Assembly (NCBI GenBank): GCA_009838035.1
Contig: VXSK01000028.1
Span: 62,001 to 126,000, forward strand
Direction of reading: 5' to 3'
Length of the DNA: 64,000 nt
DNA from: Gammaproteobacteria bacterium
GTDB taxonomy: Bacteria > Pseudomonadota > Gammaproteobacteria > Steroidobacterales > Foliamicaceae
In this document: piece after piece, positions 48,658-57,042 of the stretch
How the letters are laid out: each line of letters opens with the position of its first letter
How positions within the stretch are numbered: position 1 is the stretch's first letter
Position numbers and translations under genes: made by a program
The notes under the pieces: generated by a model
The model's database searches: none
The model's input: the letters and a program-made list of their open reading frames with translations, nothing else
Told to the model about the DNA's origin: nothing

Positions 48658-49899
48658 CTATTCGCCGATGACTTCCCGCCACGCCGAGTCGAAGCTGATT
48701 GCGAGCACCGCCTTGGTGTCGCCGATGTTCGTTGCGTTGTGATAGACGCCCTTGGGAATGCTGACCGTGTCCCCGGCCTTCATCTCCACCGTGACGTCGT
48801 CCATCGTGTGCAGGATATGGCCCTCGACCACATGCAGCACTTCATCGCAATTGGGATGGTAGTGCCTGGGGTTGGATTTGCCGACGTCGACGATCGCGAT
48901 TCCGGTAGTAAGAACATCCGTATTGCCCATGGGCCCCGTGACGTGCCAGTCGATTCGCCCCCAATCGAGTTGCATCACGGAGTATTCCTCGGCCGTCATC
49001 ACTGCGGACACCGTGAACGGGTCTTTTCCATGCCGTGGATTGAGCAATTTCGCCGCGAGCGCCGGGTCGGCGCGCGTTGCTACGCCTGTTTCCGGAATCT
49101 CGACGCGGCTTGCCCAGGCGATTCCATTCAGCAGCAGCGTCCGTACCCCCGGCACGTCGAAAGCGGACAGTTCGTTGCCGCCCGTAAAGGCAAACGAGCG
49201 TCCGCCATCGGCCCGTTCGTAGGTCCAGGCAGCCACTCCCTGCCGCGGCTCCGGAGCTTCGGCATTCGCCGCGCCTGAAAGGGGCACGATCTTTCCGGTT
49301 ACAACTGGCCGTACCCGCTCGGATTCATTGTCGAAGTCCAGCGGCGGATAGGCCTCGTCAACGTAAGCGATTTTCCCGACGCCCCGGCTTGCGGGATGAT
49401 CGTTTTCCGTGGCGCTTACCGAGAAAAACGCATGCGCCAGCCCGCCGTCGGCGGGGAGGGTGCCGCCGAACCAGCTCCTGAGCGAGGGGCGCAGCGCCTC
49501 GTCATTGGTGAAGGCCGCATGATGGACCGACACCAACGACCCCCCATCGGACACAAAGCGGCTGACCGCGGAGCGTACGGCAGCGTCCTGAAGAGGGTTT
49601 TCCCGCCGGCCGTCGAAGTACATCACCAGCGTTGTCGCCGCATCGAGGGAAGTTTCTTCGGTCCATCCGAACGGAAAGGCCTCGACGTGGAGTTCCGTTC
49701 CTTTTTCAAACGCGCCGGATTCCGTGATCATGGTTTCCAGCGCGCGTACGCCCGAGAAGAACTCATGTACGCCGTGCCCCTGACTGGTTCTTGCGCCAAG
49801 GATTACGATCCTGGTTTGATCGTCTTCGGCAAACCCGGGCGCGAACGGGACCAGCAACACGAGGGATAGCGCGATCCTGAAGTGCTTGATAAATGACAT
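48658..49899 (-). CDS. Exported ThuA-cupin fusion protein
   Basis: A 413-aa protein. A signal peptide (ALSLVLLVPFAPGFA) is followed by a ThuA domain, the glutamine-amidotransferase-like fold seen in trehalose/disaccharide operons (VILGARTSQGHGVHEFF, DGGSLVSVHHAAFTN, AAWTYERADGGRSFAFTGG). The last 110 residues are a cupin barrel with metal ligands in HYHPNCDEVLHVVEG and PKGVYHNATN. The ATG at 49899 follows AAAGGAAAC. It sits between the DUF1080 gene and the PEP-hydrolase-type gene on the same strand with short gaps, forming one operon. Substrate likely a keto-sugar or similar, by inference. Confidence 0.87.
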   Translation of the reverse strand: MSFIKHFRIALSLVLLVPFAPGFAEDDQTRIVILGARTSQGHGVHEFFSGVRALETMITESGAFEKGTELHVEAFPFGWTEETSLDAATTLVMYFDGRRENPLQDAAVRSAVSRFVSDGGSLVSVHHAAFTNDEALRPSLRSWFGGTLPADGGLAHAFFSVSATENDHPASRGVGKIAYVDEAYPPLDFDNESERVRPVVTGKIVPLSGAANAEAPEPRQGVAAWTYERADGGRSFAFTGGNELSAFDVPGVRTLLLNGIAWASRVEIPETGVATRADPALAAKLLNPRHGKDPFTVSAVMTAEEYSVMQLDWGRIDWHVTGPMGNTDVLTTGIAIVDVGKSNPRHYHPNCDEVLHVVEGHILHTMDDVTVEMKAGDTVSIPKGVYHNATNIGDTKAVLAISFDSAWREVIGE

Positions 49900-49931
49900 A
49901 GTCGTTTCCTTTGTTTTGTAGGGTTGGGGGG

Positions 49932-50765
49932 TCAATCGGCCAGAGGGAGATTTTTGAAGGCCTCGACCTGGCCGGATATGGCCCGCTCGGTAGGCAGCCT
50001 TTCGATGCTGGAAGCGCCGAAAAATCCATTGATTCCGGGAAGCATGCGCAGAGCGGCGCCGACGGCGTCAGGCTCGTCCAGCGGCCCTCCGTGCGCGATC
50101 ACAATGACGTCTTCCCGCACGCTCCGGCCGGCTTCCGCGATTTCCATGACTTTGCGTACGGAATCTTCCAGCGTGCTCGCCACCGTGGCGCCGATGCTTC
50201 CCGCCGTGGTGAGGCCGAGATGCGCCACCAATTGGTCGGCGCCCGCTTCGGTCATCGCCCGGGCTTCATCGGCATTAAAAACGTACGGCGAAGTGAACAG
50301 GTCCAGGTCATGGGCCTGCGAGATCATTTCCACTTCCTTGTCATACCCCATTCCGGTGCCTTCCAGGTTGGCCCGGAAGTTGCCGTCTATCAGCCCCACC
50401 GTGGGGAAGTTCTGAACGCCGGCAAACCCCATGTCCTTGAGCTGGCGCAGGAACAGCGGCATGTTCCTGAACGGGTCCGTGCCGCAGACGCCGGCCAGCA
50501 CGGGCGTGTCCCGCACCACGGTAAGCACTTCGGCCGCCATTTCGACCACGATCGCGTTGGCGTCCCCATACGGCATCAGGCCCGCCAGCGAACCCCGGCC
50601 GGCCATGCGGTAGCGCCCGGAGTTGTAGATGATGATCAGATCGGCGCCGCCGGCCTCCGCAAACTTTGCCGAGATCCCCGTTCCGGCGCCGCAGCCGACA
50701 ATCGGCCTGCCGGCGCTGATCTGCCCTTGCAGCCTTGCGACAATTTCTTTTCGCGCAATCGACAT
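49932..50765 (-). CDS. Phosphoenolpyruvate hydrolase-family TIM-barrel protein
   Basis: A 277-aa PEP mutase-like TIM-barrel protein. It has [59 protein letters not shown] and [13 protein letters not shown], which define the family found as the C-terminal half of Tm-1. Family members are annotated as PEP hydrolases, but the reaction is unproven. ATG 50765 has AGGAGG seven bases upstream. It lies in the minus-strand operon with the carboxylesterase (23 bases upstream) and ThuA-cupin genes. Its natural partner UPF0261 is on the other strand 3.1 kb away. Confidence 0.9.
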   Translation of the reverse strand: MSIARKEIVARLQGQISAGRPIVGCGAGTGISAKFAEAGGADLIIIYNSGRYRMAGRGSLAGLMPYGDANAIVVEMAAEVLTVVRDTPVLAGVCGTDPFRNMPLFLRQLKDMGFAGVQNFPTVGLIDGNFRANLEGTGMGYDKEVEMISQAHDLDLFTSPYVFNADEARAMTEAGADQLVAHLGLTTAGSIGATVASTLEDSVRKVMEIAEAGRSVREDVIVIAHGGPLDEPDAVGAALRMLPGINGFFGASSIERLPTERAISGQVEAFKNLPLAD

Positions 50766-50788
50766 ATGCAATCCTCCTTCGCTGCCGC

Positions 50789-52498
50789 CTACAGAAACAG
50801 GTCGACGATTTCCGCATCCGGATTGTTACGGACCCCGCTGACATCGTCGAAAATCATGGTGGGTCTGGTAGCGGCGCCGTACTGTGGCCAATCCGGCAAT
50901 CCCGGAGCATTCGGGTCGCCCCCCGCAGCGAACTGCGACCAGTAACGGGTCATCAACTCGGACAGTGCGCGTGGCCGCTCCCCGCCGCCGGTCTGTTCGG
51001 CAACTCTCTCCGTGTTGGCGAACACGAAGGCGATATCGCTGGTGTGGTAGGCGCGCGGGCGCCCGTCGAACAGGTCGGTGCGCCAGTCGAACAGGTAGTT
51101 GAATACCCTGCGGTCCTGTACGGCGCTGGCGCGGTTGCAATACTCGACGGCGGACAGCCGGAACCTGCGGGTCAAAAGCACCGACAGCACATCGACCGGC
51201 CGCCATTCGGCATCGGTCTTTCGCGCCGCCTCGATGGCGGCATCCGTCCGGCCGTGCAGTTCCGGTTCCAGCTCTTCCTTCAGTCCCGACCAGGACAATC
51301 CCTCAAGATGCGGATTGTTTCCGCTGGGCGAGATTTCGTTGCGCGTGCTGCCGCAGATGAGCGGAATGTTCGCGGCTTCGGACATGGCCGCGGTCGAGCC
51401 GGGCTGGTGAGGAAGAGACGGCGTCCCCGCGGTGGGCTGGTAGCGCCAGGAGCGCCCCGCCCAGCGGGACGTCTCGATCCCTTGCACCCGGACCGCGTCG
51501 CTTGCCGCCTTCGCGGCCCGCAGGAACTCTCCGACCGACAGTTCCCTGAGTCTGCGCACCGATCCTGCGCCGGGCGGCAGATCGAGGACGCGCAGGATTT
51601 CCCGGGTGAGCCTGGATGCGGTTTCCTGGTCGTGCACCTCAAGACGTGCACCGCTTTGAATGACCGCCCGGTGAAACAATCCGGACGCCTCGGGCATGGC
51701 CAGCAGGACGCTGATCTTGTAACCGCCTCCGGACTGGCCGAAGAGGGTGATGTTGTCGGCGTCACCGCCAAATCTCTCGATGTTGGCGCGCAGCCATTTC
51801 AGCGCGTCGACCAGGTCCAGGATTCCGGCGGCCGGCGACTCGGAGAACGATTCACCCATATCGGTATAGAAATCCGTGTATCCCAGCGCGTCGATGCGGT
51901 GATTGAGGCTCACCACCACCACGTTCCGGCGCCGGGCGAGATTTTCCCCGTCGCAACTCAGGAATTCCTGGCTGCTGCCCCTGCGAAAGCCCCCGGGGTG
52001 CAGCCACACCATCACGGGCCTCCTGGTTTCGCGGGCGACCGGGGTCCAGATGTTCAGGCGCAAACAGTCTTCCATCGCATCGCTGGGCTGTCCGTTCGGT
52101 GCGAGAAACCGGAACACGTCGTGGGCGCGGTCGCGGCTGTCCTCCGGGATCACGGGGCAAATCGGGCCGTAGTTCAATGCCCGGCGGATCCCGGTCCAGG
52201 GTGTCAGGGCCGGGGCCCGGGCAAAGCGGAAATTGCCCACCGGCGGGTCCGCGTAGGGCACGCCCTTGTAGATGGCCACGCCGCCGCTCTCGTATCCCCG
52301 GAGCTTTCCGGCGGTCGTCTCGACCGCGGCGGGATTGGTGCGGAGCTGCCCGGCGGCGCGATTCGGTGGATCGAAGGCGGCATCGGCGCCACCTGGTGCG
52401 GCCGTCGCGACCAGCGGCGCCGCGACGGCGGCCGCAACGACTTCCCGGCGGCTGAAACCTGCGCCTTTGCTTTGCTGATGAGCCTGCCTGGGGGGCAT
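50789..52498 (-). CDS. Tat-exported type B carboxylesterase
   Basis: A 569-aa carboxylesterase. The Tat leader contains [15 protein letters not shown]. The esterase domain has [29 protein letters not shown], the oxyanion motif VWLHPGGF, and the nucleophile Ser256 in [10 protein letters not shown]. The catalytic Glu and His follow in the C-terminal half ([10 protein letters not shown]). Such enzymes remove acyl or acetyl groups from glycosides and other esters. It starts 12 bases after the sulfatase on the same strand, so it is probably co-transcribed and acts on the same substrate. Confidence 0.92.
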   Translation of the reverse strand: MPPRQAHQQSKGAGFSRREVVAAAVAAPLVATAAPGGADAAFDPPNRAAGQLRTNPAAVETTAGKLRGYESGGVAIYKGVPYADPPVGNFRFARAPALTPWTGIRRALNYGPICPVIPEDSRDRAHDVFRFLAPNGQPSDAMEDCLRLNIWTPVARETRRPVMVWLHPGGFRRGSSQEFLSCDGENLARRRNVVVVSLNHRIDALGYTDFYTDMGESFSESPAAGILDLVDALKWLRANIERFGGDADNITLFGQSGGGYKISVLLAMPEASGLFHRAVIQSGARLEVHDQETASRLTREILRVLDLPPGAGSVRRLRELSVGEFLRAAKAASDAVRVQGIETSRWAGRSWRYQPTAGTPSLPHQPGSTAAMSEAANIPLICGSTRNEISPSGNNPHLEGLSWSGLKEELEPELHGRTDAAIEAARKTDAEWRPVDVLSVLLTRRFRLSAVEYCNRASAVQDRRVFNYLFDWRTDLFDGRPRAYHTSDIAFVFANTERVAEQTGGGERPRALSELMTRYWSQFAAGGDPNAPGLPDWPQYGAATRPTMIFDDVSGVRNNPDAEIVDLFL

Positions 52499-52510
52499 CG
52501 CAATGGGGGA

Positions 52511-53947
52511 TCAGTAGGGAACGCGCATCGGTGCGTCCGGGCGCTTGTCGAGAGGATCGAAGAGGCGGACATTGCGTCCCAGGCGATCGTAATCGCCCAT
52601 GTCCGCGCGAACGGACTCGGCGAAACCGAGCAGATTGGCCACGATGTCCGGATGCTCCCGGGACAGGTCGTAGCGTTCGCCGAAGTCGCTCATGAGATCA
52701 AAAAGCATGGGACTTTCGATCGCCGCCGCGTCTTCGGGGTCTACATGATCCGACGGCGTCAGCGGCGCCACCCAATCGGGGTCCCGGGGGCGCGGAAGAT
52801 GGAGCTTCCACCTGCCCTGCCGCACGGCCTGGAGATGGGTCCACAGGAAGTAGGCAAAGTCATTGCGCGGGCTGCGCTCGGAATCGCCGTTGATGAAACC
52901 GCTGCTGTCCAGCCCGTCAATGACCCGGTCCGAGGGAATCGCCGCGTTCGCCAAGGCGGCGAAAGTGGGGAAGAAATCCTGCAACCCCATGATCTCGGAA
53001 CTGGTTCGACCGGGTGCGATCCTGCCGGGGGCCCAGATTACGCAGGGTACGCGGAACCCTCCTTCCCAGGCGGACGCCTTGCCGCTGCGGAATGGGCCCG
53101 CCGAACCGCCGTCTTCGCGCTTGACGATCCAGGGGCCATTGTCGCTGGTAAACACGACGTAGGTGTTGTCCGCCAGGCCCAGCCGCGCGACCTCGTCGAC
53201 GATCCGGCCGACATGGAAATCCAGTTCCTCGATGGTGTCGCCGTAGAGTCCGCGGGGCGATCCTCCGCGGAATTCTGCGGATGCATCCAGCGCGACATGG
53301 GGCATGTTCGGGCAGAAGTACACGAAGAACGGCTTGTCCGCGCTGCTCCTGATGAATTCGATGGTTTCGTCGGCATAACGCTTCGGCAGCGCCGCCTGAT
53401 CGGGCGCCTTTTCGATCATCCGTCCGTCGCGCAGCAGGACGATATCCTCGGGCCAGTCGTTGCTCGCGGGCGTGCCGAAGTGAACGTCGAATCCCTGCGA
53501 CGGCGGCAGAAGTTCGGTTTTCCAGCGGTTGTTCGAGTGGCCGCCCAGCCCCCATTTGCCGATCATTGCGCTGGTATACCCGGCCGGCCGCAGGACCTCG
53601 GCAAGCGTGATCTCACGGTCGTGAAGCACCGTGTGGCGGCTCTTCGTATTGCCGGGTTCGGCCACGCGTATCGGGTAGCAGCCGGTCATCATCGCCGCGC
53701 GCGCGGGGCCGCAGAACGGCTCCGCATACATGCAGGTCAGCTTCAGCCCCTCGGCGGCGAGTGCGTCTATGCGGGGCGTTCGGATGTTCGGCGAGCCGAA
53801 CGTGCCGACATCGCCGTAACCCAGGTCGTCGGCGAGTATCAGAACGATGTTCGGCGGCGGTCCGGACCACGCGCGAGGCGCCGCCAGGGCCGGCAGCGCA
53901 GCGCCGATTCCTGCTTTCAGCATTGTGCGCCGGGTAATCATGGGCAA
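52511..53947 (-). CDS. Tat-exported sulfatase
   Basis: A 478-aa type I sulfatase. The leader has the Tat pattern ITRRTMLKAGIGAALPAL. Calcium ligands begin at ILADDLGYGD (Asp40, Asp41). The modification site is Cys79 in FCGPARAAMMTG, the C-x-P-A-R form converted to formylglycine. Later motifs GKWGLGGH and FTSDNGPW are present. No formylglycine-generating enzyme is visible here. The TTG start at 53947 has GAGGA seven bases upstream; ATG 53941 is 13 bases from it. Leader and ribosome-binding site are nearly identical to those of the GH116 gene. Confidence 0.93.
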   Translation of the reverse strand: MPMITRRTMLKAGIGAALPALAAPRAWSGPPPNIVLILADDLGYGDVGTFGSPNIRTPRIDALAAEGLKLTCMYAEPFCGPARAAMMTGCYPIRVAEPGNTKSRHTVLHDREITLAEVLRPAGYTSAMIGKWGLGGHSNNRWKTELLPPSQGFDVHFGTPASNDWPEDIVLLRDGRMIEKAPDQAALPKRYADETIEFIRSSADKPFFVYFCPNMPHVALDASAEFRGGSPRGLYGDTIEELDFHVGRIVDEVARLGLADNTYVVFTSDNGPWIVKREDGGSAGPFRSGKASAWEGGFRVPCVIWAPGRIAPGRTSSEIMGLQDFFPTFAALANAAIPSDRVIDGLDSSGFINGDSERSPRNDFAYFLWTHLQAVRQGRWKLHLPRPRDPDWVAPLTPSDHVDPEDAAAIESPMLFDLMSDFGERYDLSREHPDIVANLLGFAESVRADMGDYDRLGRNVRLFDPLDKRPDAPMRVPY

Positions 53948-54016
53948 CCGCGGGTCCTCGAACCGATCAGCACAATTGCGCTAAACCTGCACTACTCTAA
54001 TAAGTTTGGGAGGCGC
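53886..54016. repeat. 131-bp direct repeat, copy A (before the sulfatase)
   Basis: This segment matches 56725-56855 base for base over 131 positions with 9 mismatches, about 93% identity and no gap. It spans the last codons of the GH116 gene, the 49-base intergenic space, and the first 20 or so codons of the sulfatase leader. The two genes therefore share ribosome-binding site, TTG start and Tat leader sequence. Confidence 0.92.
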
Positions 54017-56786
54017 CGACAAGCGCGGACGACTGGATGCGCAATTCCAGGGCATCGCCGGCCGACAATCGAATGGGCATGTCGAAGCGCACCAGGCAAT
54101 CCTGGCCATTGCTGCTTACCATTGCATGGCCCATTGATGTGACTACGCTAGCGGCAGTCTCATTGGAACGTGTGCGCAGCGCCATGGTTCGCAGCTTGAG
54201 CGTGCCGTGGTTGACAGTCAGCTGCACGGCCAGCGCGGCTCCGGCGCGCCGTTGTTCGAAGCTGCCCCAACCCTCGGGCGCCGTGAAAGCCGCCTTGAAA
54301 TTGCCGTCCTGCGCAAGGCGGGGCTTGAAGCCGATATGCTGCCGGGGGCCGTCAATCTCGTATCCGCACAAGGCCAGGAATATCCCGTACGCCGACATGG
54401 CGCGGGAGTAGTGGTCCGAGCACTCGATCTCGTTGTAGGGGTTTCTTGCCTTTGGCCGATAGCGATCGTGCACGGCCCGCGTTATCGCCAGGCCCTTCTC
54501 CAGCAGGTCCGGCTGCGCGTCGCTCTCCCAGATCATGTGCCCGGCGAGCTGGTATTCGAGGCCCTGAAAGCAGGTATTGAAATACGCGAACTGCCAGTTG
54601 TCCTTCCACGTCTCGGGCGGGCCGCCATTGGGCCAGGTGCATGTGAGCACGCCCGCATCGCCCACCAGTGCATAGGGGTTGCCGCGGTGACGCGGGTCTT
54701 TGATCGAGGCTTGGTAGCGGCCCACGTCCGGGCAGAAGTTATGGTCCCAGATGCGGGCCAGGGCCCGGCGAATCATGCCGCCGTCGAAAAGGCGGCCCAG
54801 TCGCAACTGAAACGCCCACCACTGGCCGATCACCTGGTCGATATGGCAGCCATCGCCGAGCCCGATCTCGCCGGGTAGTGAAGGATCTTCCTCCTGGACG
54901 AAATAGCCGAATTCGGTGCGAAAAAGAGCGGCGATGCCTCTGCGTCCCTGATCGGCGATGGCACGGCACCTGCGGGCGAAATCATCGTCGCCCACGGTTT
55001 CGGCCATGCGCTCGCCGGCCGCCAGCGCCGCAACGTACAGCGACGCGAAGGCCGGCACCTTTCCGTACCAGCTCGCATCCAACGTGTTGGACTGTTGGCC
55101 GCCCGGGATTCCGTCCACACGTCCGTCGCGGGCGTCCGTAGCGATCAGGAATTCGATCGCTTTTCGCGTCTTCGGCCAAACGCGGTTCAGGAAGCCGTCG
55201 TCCGAGCTCATCTGGTGCTCGCGCAAGGTTCGCAGGACCACTCCGGCTTGTCCGTCAATGGCGACCGAATCTTCGAACTCGGCGCGCGAACGGACCCCGC
55301 CGTCGGTGCGGAAAGCGATGCCGTAATCGGTGCGTTCCCTCAAATCACGCTCTAGCGACGGGAACAGCCGGGCGACCGCCTGCGCATAGTGCCAGACATG
55401 CGTGCAGGTGCCGGGACAGCAGCCCACGCCCTCCCAGCCCCAGAACCGTCCGTTCTCGAATCGGATCGAGGTGTTGGTCTGCAGTGCGTTGACCGAATTG
55501 AAGCAACGTTCCAGAAGCCAATGGGGCAGGGTGCTGTCGTACCAGGTATCCCGCCAGCGCACGGTAGCCTGGCGGAGTTGGAGTTTGTCCTCGGCCAGGC
55601 TCCGGGCGGCGTCCGCCGCATTGCCGAAACGGTTCACATACCAGCGCCTGGCCCTGGCCTGCGGGAAGGCGCGTTGATTGCTGTCCCAGGTCCTGGCCTG
55701 AAGACGGAGGTTGGGGAAATGCCAGGCGACGACGAAATCGCAGTCGTGAGAATCTCCCACGGTCAGGTTGAACCGGCTGGACAGGCCCGCTATCGCCGGG
55801 GACCAGGGGTGCGACTGATAGGGCTCGGCTTTGGATCCTTCGCCGCCGTCGCGTTGCAGGAACGCATACGTGGCGGCGCGGGCCTGAGGATCGCTGCAGG
55901 CAAGCGCAAAGGACCCGAAGTCCGGGAGGTCCTCGATCGGGGGCTGATCTCGCTCCGTTAGCTGGCTTCCGGTGAGAACGCGGCCCAGCACGCCGATACC
56001 GTTTTCCAGGCGGAAGACACGGTTTTCCAGCGGAGCGTCATTTCGATGGGCGTTGTAACGGAGCGCCGGGTTCTCGAACCATCCTTCGATCCCGCCCTCG
56101 AGATTTTCGGAGCCGGTATTGCGGATGCGATAGCGAAGCAGGACCGCCGGCCGCGAGGAGTGATTGGCCTCCAGCGGAACAAAGGGCGTCATGGCCTTGA
56201 GATCGACCTGGATGCCGGCCGGGCCGGATCGGTAGCGGACATGCGCCATCGGGGCGGTTCCGGTGAAGGCGATATCGCTGAAACCGGTATGGTCCAGCGG
56301 AAATCTTGCCTCCGAGCCGTTCCGGCGGATAACCAGCGCGAATCCCTGTTCAAATCGCCAGGGGCTGTCTGCCTGTGTCGGAGGTTCGAGGAAATTGGCC
56401 CCGTCTCTCTCCCTTAGCCGGCCGCCGCGCAGATTCGTATGCTTGCCCGGCTTCAGGGTGGAGGGCACCACGCCTTCATGGGCCTGATTGAAAATATCCC
56501 AGCACCATAGCTTCCCGTCGCCTCCCAGGTACACCGTGCCGGCGCCGATTCCGCCGATCGGCATGCCGACGTATCGCTGTTCGTCCCAGGTCCGATAGAC
56601 TCGCGCCGTTCCCCGTTCGGAAAGGCGGTCAAGCCATTCCCGGCTGAGTTTCTTGTCCAGCGGCACACTTCGCAGCTCCGCGGGGAAGGGACCTGCGAGT
56701 ACCGCGGCGGGCCGCGTCAGTGAAAGGGCCGGCAGCGCAGCGCCGATTCCTGCCTTCAGCATGGTGCGCCGGGTAATCATGGGCAA
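53997..56786 (-). CDS. Tat-exported GH116-family glycosidase (glucosylceramidase/beta-glucosidase type)
   Basis: A 929-aa protein with the leader ITRRTMLKAGIGAALPAL. The N-terminal beta-domain starts with VYRTWDEQRYVGMPIGGIGA, a GH116 signature. The (alpha/alpha)6 catalytic domain carries WEGVGCCPGTCTHVWHYAQA with Glu452 as likely nucleophile, IDGQAGVVLRTLREH, and NTLDASWYG with Asp570 as likely acid/base. GH116 enzymes cleave beta-glucosides or beta-xylosides, including glucosylceramide. TTG 56786 is supported by GAGGA seven bases upstream. It lies upstream of the sulfatase and esterase on the same strand, 49 bases apart. A remnant of a paralogue sits upstream. Confidence 0.9.
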   Translation of the reverse strand: MPMITRRTMLKAGIGAALPALSLTRPAAVLAGPFPAELRSVPLDKKLSREWLDRLSERGTARVYRTWDEQRYVGMPIGGIGAGTVYLGGDGKLWCWDIFNQAHEGVVPSTLKPGKHTNLRGGRLRERDGANFLEPPTQADSPWRFEQGFALVIRRNGSEARFPLDHTGFSDIAFTGTAPMAHVRYRSGPAGIQVDLKAMTPFVPLEANHSSRPAVLLRYRIRNTGSENLEGGIEGWFENPALRYNAHRNDAPLENRVFRLENGIGVLGRVLTGSQLTERDQPPIEDLPDFGSFALACSDPQARAATYAFLQRDGGEGSKAEPYQSHPWSPAIAGLSSRFNLTVGDSHDCDFVVAWHFPNLRLQARTWDSNQRAFPQARARRWYVNRFGNAADAARSLAEDKLQLRQATVRWRDTWYDSTLPHWLLERCFNSVNALQTNTSIRFENGRFWGWEGVGCCPGTCTHVWHYAQAVARLFPSLERDLRERTDYGIAFRTDGGVRSRAEFEDSVAIDGQAGVVLRTLREHQMSSDDGFLNRVWPKTRKAIEFLIATDARDGRVDGIPGGQQSNTLDASWYGKVPAFASLYVAALAAGERMAETVGDDDFARRCRAIADQGRRGIAALFRTEFGYFVQEEDPSLPGEIGLGDGCHIDQVIGQWWAFQLRLGRLFDGGMIRRALARIWDHNFCPDVGRYQASIKDPRHRGNPYALVGDAGVLTCTWPNGGPPETWKDNWQFAYFNTCFQGLEYQLAGHMIWESDAQPDLLEKGLAITRAVHDRYRPKARNPYNEIECSDHYSRAMSAYGIFLALCGYEIDGPRQHIGFKPRLAQDGNFKAAFTAPEGWGSFEQRRAGAALAVQLTVNHGTLKLRTMALRTRSNETAASVVTSMGHAMVSSNGQDCLVRFDMPIRLSAGDALELRIQSSALVGASQTY

Positions 56787-56855
56787 CCGCGGGTCCTCGA
56801 ACCAATCAGCAAAATTGCGCTAAACTTACTTTACTCTAATAAGTTTGGAAGGCGC
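56725..56855. repeat. 131-bp direct repeat, copy B (before the GH116 gene)
   Basis: Counterpart of 53886-54016, 122 of 131 positions identical. It covers the start and Tat leader of the GH116 gene, its upstream spacer, and the last codons of the GH116-like remnant. The conserved block ends within those last codons; beyond it the two copies diverge to roughly 60-65% identity at the protein level. Confidence 0.92.
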
Positions 56856-56925
56856 GGGCAAGCGCGACCGTCCGGACGCGTAATGCCAGCGCGTCTCCGG
56901 TCGAAAAATGGAAGGCGGCGGCTCT
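56836..56925 (-). pseudogene. C-terminal remnant of a second GH116 gene
   Basis: Read on the minus strand toward the stop at 56836-56838, these 30 codons end in STGDALALRVRTVALA and then FQTY, against SAGDALELRIQSSALVG and SQTY at the end of the intact GH116 protein (13 of the last 22 residues identical). An in-frame stop at 56926-56928 closes the fragment upstream. The rest of the gene is missing; the plus-strand fucosidase gene starts 118 bases farther on. Confidence 0.7.
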
Positions 56926-57042
56926 TCACGGGCATTTCTATAGAATGGCCCGCACCGGCATCGACCGGGGAACCGGGCCTGCTGTTTCTTTGCCGAGCGC
57001 CCGACGGCACCATCGCTACGCAGGATATTCCGGAGATCACTC

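Noticed and set aside
50735-54142. A 1135-codon open frame on the plus strand across the esterase and sulfatase genes
   Set aside because: It is antisense to two clear enzyme genes, has no recognisable domain and arises from GC-rich codon bias.
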